DNA from: Lyophyllum atratum
Lineage: Eukaryota; Basidiomycota; Agaricomycetes; Agaricales; Lyophyllaceae
Assembly: GCA_014905825.1 (NCBI GenBank)
Contig: JACGCN010000001.1
Span: forward strand, 4,216,001 to 4,280,000
Length of the DNA stretch: 64,000 bases
Direction of reading: 5' to 3'
The position numbers and the translations under genes were made by a program. Below the pieces are notes generated by a model. The model saw only the letters and a program-made list of their open reading frames with translations. It made no database searches and was not told the origin of the DNA. This document shows, one piece after another, positions 22,729 through 34,423 of this stretch (its first letter is position 1; each line of letters begins with the position of its first letter).

Positions 22729-24967
22729 TCATGTAGTGCCAATTTTGATCGTCCCAGCTGGTTCGACAATGGGCCAATGGCCATCCGTTCGCACAGGGTT
22801 CCACTTCGTCACCCATGGGGGTTTACCTCCACGCTGCGTTCGCGAATCCACGACGATCGGCCCAGCTGGCGTTCGCGATATATACCAGTCGATTACAAAC
22901 ATCGAAGACGTATAGCTTTGGAGGCTCGGGCAGTGTGCCGCGAACACCGCCGGCGTCCACTTGTCGACTTCAACGGAGTCGTCTTCTTTGGCCTCGAACC
23001 ATTCCTCCAGGTGCGTCTCGGGGTCGTAGAAGCCTTCCTCAAATCGGAGGAGCGGAGCGGAGGAATGAATTTCACCAGCGGAAGAATTCCATCCAAAGTG
23101 TTGTAGTTGGCTGAGGCCATCCAGATGAGACGCGTATTCCCAAGCGCCGTGTGGCCAGACGGTATACATGGTCTTTGCTTGCCTGTTAATTTCGCGGCGG
23201 AGCAAAGTAAGGCCTTCAAGACTCGGGAAACTGCGTGCTATGTGGTCAAAGAGGCGGAAATCTCCGTCTGCAAGGCCTTCCATCACTAAAGCTCGAAGGG
23301 GGGCCTGGCCTTGTGATAGAGCATTGAGCAGGGTCATAGCATCGTCATCGTCATATCCCTCTGCAGAATGCAGTTTGAAGTGTGTTAATCGACCAAACAT
23401 CACATCTGGTCTACTTGAAAGGGCAGCCGCAAAGTGCAGCATATCATGTGGAAGGACCTCTGTCAGCGTCAAACGCTCTAGGGTTGGAAATGATGGGAAC
23501 TTGAAGGCAACATCCGGAGGTATGCGTGGCAGAGTGCTTAGTCCATGCGCTGAAAATGTGCGAAGGTGGGGGCATAGCAAGGTACTGTACCAAGACCCCG
23601 GCTTTCTCCCAGGGGGCAGTATGTGAAGGTTATAGACAGACTTCCACAGCGGCGCTTGACCTGCTTGAATCCACAAACAGATCGTGGAGGGAAAGAGACA
23701 CATGCGAAGCCGCACGGTGTGGAGGTGGTGGAGGTTGGAAATGAGTTGTATGATTTCGGATGTGAACAGAATATTCTGTAGAACCAACGTCGTGACATTG
23801 AAACTGGAAGAAAGTATCTGGGTGAAGGCTTTGTATATCGGTGGATAGAACGCGGTATCCATCGTCCTTAGGTTGAACTCGTTCTTGTCAAACATCGAAG
23901 AAGTCCACATGTCAAGGATCGAGAGATTCTCAATCTTGGCCATGAGGTCCCGTCGGCCGATGAGGAAATCAGTCTTCAGTAGGAGTTTCTCGCGGGTTGA
24001 GTATGCCAGGGTTTTCAGGTACTCTACCGGGTCGTCGGATTCTCTCAGTTCGCCTAATACATCCCATGCAACGTCGAAGGTGATGGTACGGCTCTAACCA
24101 GCCGAGTCAGGACCCTGCGTGGTTGAAAATGAAAAGAGAATAACCTTATAGAGGTGACGACTCCCGATATCGTTCAGATATCGGCATGTCGACGACAGCA
24201 AGCGCGTCTGATTCAACTTCGACATCCAAAAGATATGATCGAGAACTTCGGACGGGAGTTGGACAAGACAGAGCTGTTGGATTCGAGGCATAGGATGTTG
24301 AGATATAGTAGAAAGGACCTGTGCTAGTAATGTTTTATTGGTTGATAGGACCAGGACATGTGATCTACACGTACCAGTCAGTGGAAGAAGCAGCCCGTAG
24401 CTATTATTCCGAGGAATTTTCCACCGAGTTTGGAAATCTTCCCATAGAGTCTCATCTTCGAAATCGTAATCGATGAACTTGAAATTGTGTTCATCAAGAC
24501 CCGTCGTGCGAGTTTCAAATTCTTTGGCGTGCACGGTCAATGCGATAAACTCGGCAAGATAGAGATTCCACCGCGTTATAAGATCTATGTATCGCTGAAA
24601 CGCACCCAAAATCAGTGAATATATCAAGGCGACGGCTGCAATATGTTTCACCGGCAGATGGCGACCTGTTAAGTCAAGAGAACCCTGCCTAAAGTTTTCA
24701 GTATTTGATTACAATGAAAATGATTCCTTATTGCTCAAACACGGTATAGAACCCTTCTACAGACTTAAAGAACCGCACAACGAGGTAGAAATCGGAGTAG
24801 CCACCGATGACAGCAGCCGCGTCCTTTCCCTGCTCTCTAGCCTGGACCCGCCGTGCCCGATTTTTGTTCGTTCTTGATCTTGCTTCTTCGGCGCCAAATA
24901 GGGTCAGATATGGGGGGTAATCGACGTTAAAATAACCATCCGAGTCAGAGTCAGAACTGTCATACAT
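22729..24967 (-). CDS. F-box-like domain protein, paralogue A
   Basis: Five exons: 24967-24743, 24684-24652, 24594-24375, 24323-24145 and 24093-22729, giving 673 residues. All junctions are in phase, and the same junctions work in paralogue B. A short acidic N-terminus (SSDSDSDGYFNVDYPP) and a ~160-residue region of unknown function precede an F-box-like motif (QLPSEVLDHIFWMSKLNQTR, from about residue 181). A 450-residue C-terminal part follows with irregular Leu-rich stretches, resembling the degenerate LRR-like regions of basidiomycete F-box families. F-box proteins usually recruit substrates to SCF ubiquitin ligases through Skp1. The substrate is unknown. Intron 3 (51 nt) is a multiple of three and open in frame, so a retained-intron form is possible. 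No stop or frameshift was seen. Confidence 0.8.
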
Positions 24968-25057
24968 TGGTTAGTTGACAGGAAAAGTCAAAAGAGCCTC
25001 AAACTTTCAGTGTATTTGCCCTTGTTGTTCAACGGCTTTTAGGTTTCCTCCTGGGTA

Positions 25058-25959
25058 GTGACGTAGCGAACTACCTGAAGGTCATGATGCCAGCCGGCCG
25101 GCCTATTTATGAGTCCAAAGAGAAAAAGCTAGAGCTGTGAGGGGAGAATTATCGCTTCTCTCAGCATGAGTGAGGACACCGGCAGTTTGCCGCAGCAGCA
25201 AAACTGCGAACAAAACCCGTAAAGCGAAAGAAGCGGGGTACGGGAGCAGTTCATGCCGTCGCGCGAGAATAGGATATCGTGAAATTAGACAACGTGACGC
25301 AGGGAAAAGATGACGGAGTAATAATTGGTCGTTGACGATGGCATCGCTAGCTAGCGGTGACATTCAGTGGCACCGTCAGACGGTGTTATCTAATTGGTCG
25401 TTGACGATGGCATCGCTAGCTAGCGGTGACATTCAGTGGCACCGTCAGACGGTGTTATCGTCATATGACAGCGGTTCTTGCGGTGTCACACGCACCTACG
25501 AGCGACCAAGACCTGAGATGCCACATAAACTGATATACGGTATAGAGTACCATAATACTCAAACCTATGGCGGTCTGAAAGTCGTCTTGTTTATTGGTCG
25601 CCACACCCTCGAAAAAAGCTCGAAGCTTCCTCAGGGCTTCTTGCTACAGAGCGCAAGCTTCTGACAGGCGAGAATAGAATCATTTCGGCAGCGATCCAAG
25701 GATTGGGAATAGTCTGGTGCATGAGATCGAGCGTGTCATCCATGGTAGCCTGTTGGAAATAAAGACAAAGTGAGCCAAAACACAGCGGGGAGAATTCATT
25801 TGGCAAACAACGGCCTTGACGGTCTTATCTCAGGCAATGTTCCGGTAATACAGCAACGTCATGCAAATGTATCACCCGCAAGATGAAGAGCTCGCGCACC
25901 CGCATACATTCAAAGTGACGAAACGACTACCGAGGAATCACCCGCAACTCGACGCACCT
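25058..25959. other. Intergenic between F-box copy A and mannanase
   Basis: Holds the end of the duplicated block, the 69-bp tandem duplication at 25322-25459 and presumably the 3' UTR of the mannanase gene. No coding frame recognised. Confidence 0.5.
25322..25459. repeat. Perfect 69-bp tandem duplication
   Basis: Two adjacent copies, 25322-25390 and 25391-25459, are identical over all 69 bases. Each unit contains the palindrome GCTAGCTAGC. Complete identity suggests a recent event or an assembly artefact. No gene overlaps it. Confidence 0.95.
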
Positions 25960-27935
25960 TCATCCCCTGGCTTTCAAGGTAGCAGCGTGGGATTTAAGGA
26001 TGGGGTATACAGGTCCGTCTGGGTAAACAGCGTAACCATCATTCCAGGTATCACCGCTATGGGTTGGGATATCGTCAGGCTAGACAGGATATGCACGAGC
26101 AAAAGGATCCATACGTTGAGAGGTGTGATCCCGATTGCCTAGTTATCAGAGCGAATCGAATTTAGGAATTTCCGCATATTTACATGATGACTCACCAGAT
26201 AAGATCGCCCGCGAGCCCAGAAGAAACGATTTGGTTAAACCAAGCAGTGTAGACAGTGGGTTGGTTGGCAGTGACGCCGAATTCTTCGATGATCACAGGC
26301 TTTCCGACTCTGTTTTGAGACGTTGCATGGTCCGTGATCCATTGGGTGCCCCAGCCTTGGGGATCGCTGGTTTGTCCCCAAGGTATCTGCAACACATCAG
26401 GACGAGGATACGCATCACTCTAGAAAACCACATACAGGGTAAGACTGAAGAGCGAGGTCGAATTTAGTCTTGCACAATGAAATCAAGGACGATGTAACGC
26501 ACATGAAAAGTACCAAAGTCCAGTGTGCTGATGGCCAAGTTAGCATCGAAATCAATCCCTTCCCCACCTCTAAATTCGCATGTCAGCGAGAAGCCTATCG
26601 TTATTGAGTTCACACGCACTGGTATGGGTAGGTGGGTGCGCTTGGCTGGTTGAAGAAACCCTCATCACCCAGGCCAACCAAGTGATTCGAGTCGATGGAC
26701 TTGATATACGCAGAAATTGACTTGGCCCACGCGGTGATGGTTGCTGGTGTACAGGTGCCGGACCAGGTGCTGGCGGAAATGGTTATGAGGAACAGCGGCT
26801 TTAAGATATCAAAGTATCGTACCCCGTGCTTCCTTTGCATCTGGGCTCGTTAGCAAGTTCCCAGGCAAGGATTGTCGGCTCGTTGACATAGCGGCCAACG
26901 AATGTCTTGATATAGTTCTTGAATGCGGTTTGGATTGCGGCATTCGTATAGAACAGGTCGTGGTTGGCCGAGTTGGCGATCTGTTTAACATAAACGTCCA
27001 TTCCACCGTAGTCACCCCTATTTAGAGTTTTAGTATTGATTTTTCATGAAAAGCTCACGAAGATCTTATGTACCAATTATTGGTGCTGGAAAGGTAGCCA
27101 TAAGAAACTGGATCCGGATGAATGTAAACCACTCACAGAGCTACAATGAGGCGGATTCCGTTGGCTTTGGCAGCGGCCACGACGTTGTCTAGAGATTAAC
27201 AATTGACAAGGTATTGGAGTTCTCAGGACCATTGTGAATTACCGAAGTTCTGCAGCCCAGTCGCACCGGTATTGATTGTGGGTGTACTTCCAGACCAGCT
27301 TTGATACCAGTTTCCGCTTTGACTGGTCACTTCGTTGAATCCCCTACGTTCATGTGAACAAGCATATCGATCAGTCATCAGAGGGATTCATACCATGTTC
27401 GGACGGTCGTCCCTCCAGCCTTGGCAATATCCGAGAACGCTGTGTTCATGTCGGCCGTGCTGAGACCAGCTAAGCCTACCCAGTATGCGTTTCCACTGTC
27501 TTGTTGTCACGACACGAATTGAATAGGAATCATAGTCGCAACGCACCCCACGATGGTATATCTCTGGCCATTTAATGTGAATCGTGTGCCGGAGGTCTTT
27601 ACGAACCCAGTTGAGGCAGGAGGTGGACTTGTGGTGGTTGTGGTGGGCTTAGTGGTTGTGGTGGTCTTGGTAGTTGTGGGCGGCGCCGTCGTAGGCGGAG
27701 CTGTTGTGGATCCTGGGAGACACTGGGAGTAATAGTCGTTCTGTTTTATGCATATCGCTCCTGATACACAGGCTGAAAAAGAGTCGGATCAGTGAATTGA
27801 GTGGCATGAGAGGATGCACAACAAACTTGTATCTCCAGTCCACCCGATACCTCCACATTGCGCATAGAGGGGCTGCGCTGCAAGTGTTGGAGATACGGCT
27901 AACGCTAAAACGACCAAACTTGTGTACAGCTTCAT
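25960..27935 (-). CDS. Secreted endo-beta-1,4-mannanase, CBM1 + GH5_7
   Basis: Thirteen exons: 27935-27827, 27772-27547, 27495-27394, 27343-27243, 27188-27137, 27085-27074, 27017-26823, 26769-26620, 26569-26503, 26444-26436, 26386-26196, 26138-26115 and 26056-25960, giving 444 residues. A signal peptide (1-20) is followed by a CBM1 cellulose-binding module (YAQCGGIGWTGDTTC to YSQCLPG, about 24-57), a Thr/Pro linker and a GH5 domain. WELANEP carries the acid/base Glu258. VIIEEFG carries the nucleophile, probably Glu376. LTNNWGDYGGMD, the H-x-Y-P-x-x-W-G loop and the SGDTWNDGYAVYPDGPVY-like end resemble fungal GH5 subfamily 7 beta-mannanases, which cut mannan and glucomannan in wood. Exons of 12 nt and 9 nt are needed to keep the conserved loops. 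The C-terminal codons match family members. Probably used in plant-wall decay. Confidence 0.9.
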
Positions 27936-28723
27936 CTTCTGCGTAGCAATATCAATTCTGCTTCACCCTTTATACTCCACGGATAATTATCGCTCTGTAG
28001 CATGACGGGCCGGCGCTTCAACTTAGCATCACGCGACCATCAAGGACTGACCGAGGGTGCGGATAAATGTCGCACAATGGAGAGACAGACCAATTATGCA
28101 AATCATACGCTCGCCGAGGATTAAGTCGTTTACCAAGTTGTGAACGTTGCGGTCACAAGCAGAGCCAGTAGAAAATATCATCGGCGATACTGTTGCTGGC
28201 ATCAAGTGGTGAGGCAGTCGTCATATGACCAGAAGAGGTGACCACATATGGCAGCGGGCCGCAGCCCTATTTCTCCGGTTCTGTCTGCGGAACCAATATA
28301 CCGAGAGACGATTTGACAAGGGTGGCAGCGTCGGATGATAGCCAACGGCATTTTTCTGCGAAGAAAATCATATCCTGGTATTGAAAGTATAAAGTAGACT
28401 TCGACTTAGACAGACATCAGTGGTGGACGGTTTAAGCAACGGAAAGTTTCTCACCACATTTCGGACCTCTCGCTGCAAGACTAGGAACACCAAGCTCTGA
28501 ATACTTGAATTCATCGAAATTCGATTCTTTACCAAAGACGCAGTCTTGCCTCGGCGAAGGTCGACTTGTGATCCCAACCCCCATGAATGTTGAACGTTGA
28601 ACGTTGAAGGCCGCAAGCCTGAAAGTTTGTTCAAGTTTGCCGACAGCCCATGGTGCTCACGTGCAGGCCACACAATACTCTTGTCCTCTGCTCAACAACT
28701 TCTCGGGCGGCCAAGTACAGACG
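27936..28723. other. Divergent intergenic gap, mannanase / centrin
   Basis: Shared upstream region of the mannanase gene (-) and the centrin gene (+). The frame of the centrin first exon stays open upstream to 28604, but the conserved protein starts later. No other feature recognised. Confidence 0.5.
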
Positions 28724-29409
28724 ATGTACAACTCAGCTGCAGCGCAGAAAGCGAAAAGAAGGACCCATACACGCCCCGAACTCTCAGATGAGCAGAAGCA
28801 GGAAATCAAAGAGGCGTTCGAGCTATTCGACACGGACAAGGATGGCTGCGTGGACTACCACGAGCTAAAAGTCGCGATGCGCGCGTTGGGATTCGATATG
28901 AAGAAGGCAGAGGTGTTGAAGATTCTCCGGGACCATGATAAGACCGGTCACGGGCTAATGGACTTCGAGGATTTTGCAAAAATCAGTGAGTCGTCACTTC
29001 AGTTCGATGATGCTTGCCATTGGCACTATTACCCTGTCTTCACCGTGTATTACACGCGTCGCAAATCTCATATCCCTTGTTTCATATATTCTACGCGTTT
29101 TCTGACCCTCCAATCATAGTGAGCGAGCGGATACTGGCACGGGACCCAATGGAAGAGATCCGACGCGCCTTCCAACTCTTCGACGACGACAACACGGGTA
29201 AAATCAGTCTACGGAACCTAAGGAGAGTCGCGAAGGAGATTGGAGACCGGTTAGAGGACGACGAGTTGTGAGTTACGCGCCAAACTACAAAGCTTTCGAC
29301 TCACGAGCTTGGCGTTTATAGACAGGCAATGATCGACGAGTTCGACCTTGACCAAGACGGGGAGATCAACGAACAAGAATTCTTTGCTATCATGACGGAC
29401 GATGCTTAA
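28724..29409 (+). CDS. CDC31: Centrin (Cdc31)
   Basis: Three exons, 28724-28985, 29120-29267 and 29322-29409, give 165 residues, the usual centrin length. A basic N-terminus ([20 protein letters not shown]) leads into four EF-hands. EF1 ([12 protein letters not shown], 36-47) and EF4 ([12 protein letters not shown], 145-156) have complete calcium-ligand loops. EF2 ([12 protein letters not shown]) and EF3 ([12 protein letters not shown]) are weaker: EF2 lacks the first Asp. This pattern and the ELFDTDKDG and [12 protein letters not shown] blocks identify centrin rather than calmodulin. In fungi it is needed for spindle pole body duplication, and it also joins the Sac3-Thp1 mRNA export complex. 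Intron 1, at 134 nt, is longer than most here. The ATG at 28724 was chosen because family similarity begins there. Confidence 0.93.
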
Positions 29410-32059
29410 CCCCTCGCCACGTGTATTTCCCATCTGCATCCATCTCGCTATACCCTTGCATCATTGTTTATGTCTGTACTGTCCTACCAGTAGATCGTCC
29501 GTCGAAACTGTGTAAGTCGTCCTTTCGTTCATATTTCACCTTTGATCTCACCATAGTCGATAGATTTCCGCAATATAGCCAGTCTAGCTTGTAACAATAC
29601 CTCAATCACATCCGCACTCCTAGGAACCGCCCACAATGTCTGTAATTCTCGCCGCCGATGGAGATGACGGTCGAAAGACCAAGGAATCCGGTGGCGATTT
29701 TTTTCTGTCCGCCTTTGGGTCATAGCCGATGCTTTTTGGGTGTTGTCAAATCCAGGAAAGTGAGAGCGTATAATGACGCTGGCGAATGTTTTTTTGGCCC
29801 TTCGTGCAAAGAGGAACGAAGAGAGTGAGCGGATAATGATCGGTCGTTTATATTAGTAGGGTGTCATGCTTCATTTATCTCGGGCGGGCCGACGATGGTT
29901 ACTACTGAAGTACCGAAGTGTTGTCGATCGGATGAAGGTTATTCTTCGTCTCACAGTTCCTAGCCCGCCCTCCGCCTATGGGAAACCTTCGGCCTCCTTG
30001 TCAATCGGAGACTCTCCAATCACCCTCCTTCATTCTTTGTGCGTGGATTCCTCGTGCTTGAGCTTGGATTCGTAGAACAGCCTCGAACATCAGGAACACG
30101 CCAGTCTGATCCCACCTCAGGATCCAAGCTGAGCTGAGGTCCATGCGCAGTCCCAAGAAAAGAATTGCCGTGAGATGTGAGGAGATCAGGGCGTGGTGGA
30201 GCTGGAGATAACTTAACCCATTTCCAAGGGAATAGGCGCCCTGGGGCTAGTGCACAAGACCAGGCCACCAAAAGCATCCGACACCCGTGCGCCCGAATAC
30301 TCAGGATACGCACACACACGCAAGTATTCGGAAATCACAATAACGGGTACAGAGCCTAATTTTTCAATGTGTAATCAGGGTACTCGACGGGCTTAAACAA
30401 GGCCTTGTATTGTGGTTGCCAATCACAGGGACAATCCAGCCTCTCTCTCGCAAGATCAGCCCAATTCACTCACCTATACCCATGGTGTATCGGATAAGTA
30501 AGTAGGCGTGGGCGTGAAGCTGGCGCGGCGCGGTCCTAAGACGTTCCTATCACCGCGTACCACCTTCTGAGACGCCCAACGCATAACTGCCCTTCCAATC
30601 GCTCGAAGTGACAGCGGAGGACTCGGCCGACCGTCGTGGCGTCGGTCGACACGACGTCCTCAGATTCATCAGCCGCTTCATGCGATCCACGATCGGAAAA
30701 AATAACTTGCCTACGGAGAACCTGAATCTATTTCTGGGGAGGCGATGATCATCGATCAGGTACCACTGCGATATCGGCGGCTTCTTGAATATCCCAACAT
30801 ATGATGATCACCACGGGCAGCAGACTAGTGCCCACTAGCTACCAGTTACCGCATTAATCGGGGGTACTTGCTGATTCTGATTTCCTGGGGGCGGCGCATC
30901 TGATAGAAATGTTGGGGTTGCAAAGACGATCGATGAGCATGAATGCTAATCGCTGAAGGCTTCATTTATTGAGTCCTGATCCGGAACAATAACGTAGAGT
31001 TGTGATCCGGATGAGGTTGGTGTAGTTTGGCAGCATCCCCCGAAAGACTGCTGCGCTCGGGCGTACCGGTATCTGGCGAGCCTTTACCAGCCTTCATCCA
31101 GCCTTCTCCCAGCTGGAATTCCAAGGTACCGTCCTAAAGCCTATCCAAAGGCGCGAAGATATCGAAGGTAAGTTCACAGGCGAATTCTAACATGTGTGCT
31201 TATAATATTACCAGCCTCGACACATGGCGCGCTAGGAACGAACCCTACAACCGCCGCGGCGTGGCATCTTCGCCTTGCCAACATATGGGGGACGACTTGA
31301 AAAAGGCGCTTCGTCTGATGCCAAAGTTCTATTCGAATTCGTTATGGGATTGATGTGAGATAAAGACGAAATAATGTAAGGATTAATAAAACTGCGCGAT
31401 ACACCGTACAAATAAGTAATTTCCGATAGGATATTGAGGGTTCTTGGACATTATTTGACTCTCGGGCGGGAGGTAGCGTATTAGGTATAGAAGGGAATGG
31501 GGAGCGGGGAGCGGGGAAGGGGATGGGTGAGTGGTACTGTGAGTCGAATGAGTAAAGGCGAGTGTGAGTGGTGCTTGTAATACAATCATAGTACGCATCT
31601 ATGAGGCTGAGAGGAAGACCGGAGAATATGTGAACATAACAACGAGTGGAACCCAGAAACCCGAAATACATAACCAATAGAAATCCATGACGCGAGTAGG
31701 AGGGATGGGGTAGGAGAAGGGAGCGGAGGACGAGGAGGAGTAGGTACATGGGTACGCCCGTCCGTGGGGGCCTTTTGATACGTATTGAGAGGACGGGAAA
31801 GAGAATCGGACCCTGTGCCCAGCAGGCCAGGGCTCATAATTGCGCGAAGATGTCCAATAATGATAACCAGGAGCGTGCATCATGTCGAAAGGTCATGGCG
31901 AGGTCGTGAAATGGGGAACGACGAAGGGAAAGGGACAGGGATTCAGGAAATTACAAAGAGCAGAAAAAAATAGAAAATACAATCCATCCATCCCGAAGAA
32001 ATGGTATTGTTACAAACGTGCGCGCGATGCGCAGCGGTGGGGACGTTGAAGCCCTTCCT
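29410..32059. other. Gene-poor convergent gap
   Basis: Lies between the 3' ends of centrin (+) and zinc-finger gene A (-). Only short open frames without family resemblance. A short inverted repeat (CGACC...GGTCG) lies near 30625-30650. No gene, RNA or transposon recognised. Confidence 0.45.
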
Positions 32060-34423
32060 TTACACGTTGTAGATGTTCTGGTTATCCTTGGGAGGCGCAT
32101 AGTCCTTGTGCACGCGCATATGCTGCCCGAGGTTATCGTGGCGGCTGAAGTCTTTGCCACAGCCAGGATACGGGCACCGATGAGCTAAAGGACACAATCG
32201 GATGAGCCAGGAACCTTAGACTAGAAAGAAGAAGTGAGACTCACGTTTCTCGTATGTATGAATACTCCTGATATGCCGTTTCAGATGTTCGCCACGCGCA
32301 AACAGCTTCCCGCAGCCATCTACATCGCATGTGTACGTGCGCATGCCCTTCGCAGCAGTCGCAGCGGCACCCTTCTTTCTGTTCACTGTGGGTTTCGGCG
32401 GCGTCTGAGCGCCATCCTCGCCCGTGAAGTCCTCCATCGTGGGCACACGACGGCCACGCGACTTTTTGGTGAGGTTGGGGATAGGCACAGGGATGGGAAG
32501 GGTGGTGGCGGGACGGCTGCGCCGGCGGGGCATGTTGGTGCCTGCAGAGAGGGGGGAATATGGCTCAGAGGCAACCGGGGAGACGGAGGTGTGGGAGTAG
32601 GAACGGCGAGACCGATGTTGCTGGGATGTGTAGATATTCTGGGACTGGGACTCGTCGGGATAGCGGCCGGTGGGAGAGGCGGAAGAGTAAGTGGGGTATG
32701 GGTTGTACCGCGTCGAACGAAGATTTCTGCTTTCGGCGTAAGGGTAAGTGGCGGAGGTATGCCGACGAGGTCGGCAGAGGACAAATTCAGGGTCGCGAGT
32801 ATCGTCATCCTCACTCTCCAGCTCATCATCATCGTTTTCATCGTCGCCGTCGTCGAGCTGCGTGGTCTCCCCCGGGTACTGCAGCTCCTCCTGCAAATCG
32901 GGACTGACGCCACGTGGCGACGTGGCGTCTGCCGGCTGATGTTGCTGCTGTGGCGGAGGAACGTATCCCGAATGGGAGTAGCTAGTCTCCAGATCGTCCT
33001 CACCATCGGCATCGACATCTGTAGCCGCGTCAGCGTCCACATCAACCATCGCTGACTGAGCCTCCAGCTCACCAGCAGCTCCTGTGGCGGCCTCGGCGTA
33101 TTCCGCCTCCAAACACCTACGCCGCACGTCCCACTCGTCCTCCAAATCGCTCACCATTCCCGGATCAGCAAGCTCAGCCTCCTCTATCACTTCAGAGACA
33201 TGGACGAATTGCGGGTCGCACGCCTCGACATACCCTGAATCGCTAACGTACCCAGCCTGTTCGTACGCAACGTCCGCACTATACCCAACGTCTGCAGGGG
33301 GTGCATCGAACCCAGGGTGGGGCTCAGCAGGTGATATCTCAGCGGGATGGACAGCATATGCTTGCGGTTGGTGTTGTTGTTGATGGAGGTGATCGGGGGC
33401 AGGGCGGGCGTAGTAGGTGGGGGGGAGTGGCGGAGCCTGCATCTGAGATGCTTCGCTAGGCACGGAAGGTCCGGATGGGGCAGAGAGGTCGAAGATGTGC
33501 ATTTGGAGAGGGCTGTGGGTATGTCGATTAGCGTAGGGTCCCAGGGAAGCGTACGACCCCATGTCCTCATGTTTCACGCGCTGCCCGTTGCCTGAGATAT
33601 GGGAGTAATCTGAAACGGTGCGCCGCATGGACGCCTGGGACGGATCACCGTTGAGAGGGTACACTGGTGCCATTGCTACAGAATGGGATTGGGTGTGCGT
33701 GTATGTCGGCGGGTATTGGGTATGGTGCGCGGTAGTCGGAGCAGACCGCCATTCCTCCACGTCGACATCGAACTGCGGCTGGACTTGTGCGCGATGAGGC
33801 TGCTCAAGGGGCTGCACTGTAGTATGGGGAGAGTGGTTGGCGAGCGACGGGGAGTGAATTGACGGTGCGTTGGATGGCACGATGGGGATAGGCGAATGAA
33901 TAACGCCTGGGGACGGCTGCTGCTGCTGATGGAATGTAGTGGGTGACGGCGGGATGTACAATGCCAGGTTCTTCATTCGCCCGACCTCACTCGGCAGATC
34001 CTGTGGTGGCACTGAGCGGTAAGATGGATGCTGTTGGAACTGCTGCGGCGGAGGTGGTGGTAGTTGCCTCTTCGCGGCCACACCCATCTCAGATGCTGAC
34101 CAATTCACCATGTTATACTCAAAGTCCTGTTGTGTAATGTAGCCCATGTCTCTATAGACGGGCAGCGAGCTCGATGGTGGAGCAAATCCGACGGTATAGT
34201 CCTCCATGGGGTGATGATGGTGTTCCAAATCAGTTATAACCTCAAAGGGCTCCGAGACAGGGCTGTGATTGGGATATGATGCACTGGAGCCAGAAGAGAA
34301 GGGGGAAGGAATGGAATAAGATGTGTATGTCGGACTGACGGGGTCGGACATGCTACTGGCGTGGAAGGGACGGGAAGCGAAATCCGGGGAAATTTCGATA
34401 TAAGAAAAGTTGAGAGGGCGCAT
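32060..34423 (-). CDS. Msn2-like C2H2 zinc-finger transcription factor, paralogue A
   Basis: Two exons, 34423-32245 and 32184-32060, give 767 residues. An alternative start MSDPVSP lies 24 codons in (34351). The long N-terminal part is rich in Pro, Gln, Ser and His, with an acidic stretch (DDGDDENDDDELESEDDD), as in activation regions. Near the C-terminus, PIPNLTKKSRGRRVPT precedes two C2H2 fingers: C699-C704-H717-H722 (helix RGEHLKRH) and C730-C735-H748-H752 (helix RHDNLGQH). They are joined by HTYEKP, made by the splice. The helices match the Msn2/Msn4/Com2/Usv1 group, which binds the stress element AGGGG. Target specificity is inferred from these helices. Repetitive codons create long shadow frames on the other strand. 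Confidence 0.9.

Larger units (their letters stand above)
22129..25057 (-). repeat. Segmental duplication, copy A
   Basis: This segment aligns along its length with 45453-48093 in the same orientation, with high identity through exons, introns and both flanks. It contains one complete F-box-like gene. The copies differ mainly by the 304-bp extra segment at 22237-22540, present only here, and by small in-phase indels inside introns and exon 1. Confidence 0.9.

Noticed and set aside
24375..24594. A stand-alone F-box gene starting inside copy A, with a separate 79-residue gene upstream
   Set aside because: Both duplicates allow the same in-phase splicing through a 33-nt exon with proper acceptors, so one five-exon gene explains more. 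It still needs transcript support.
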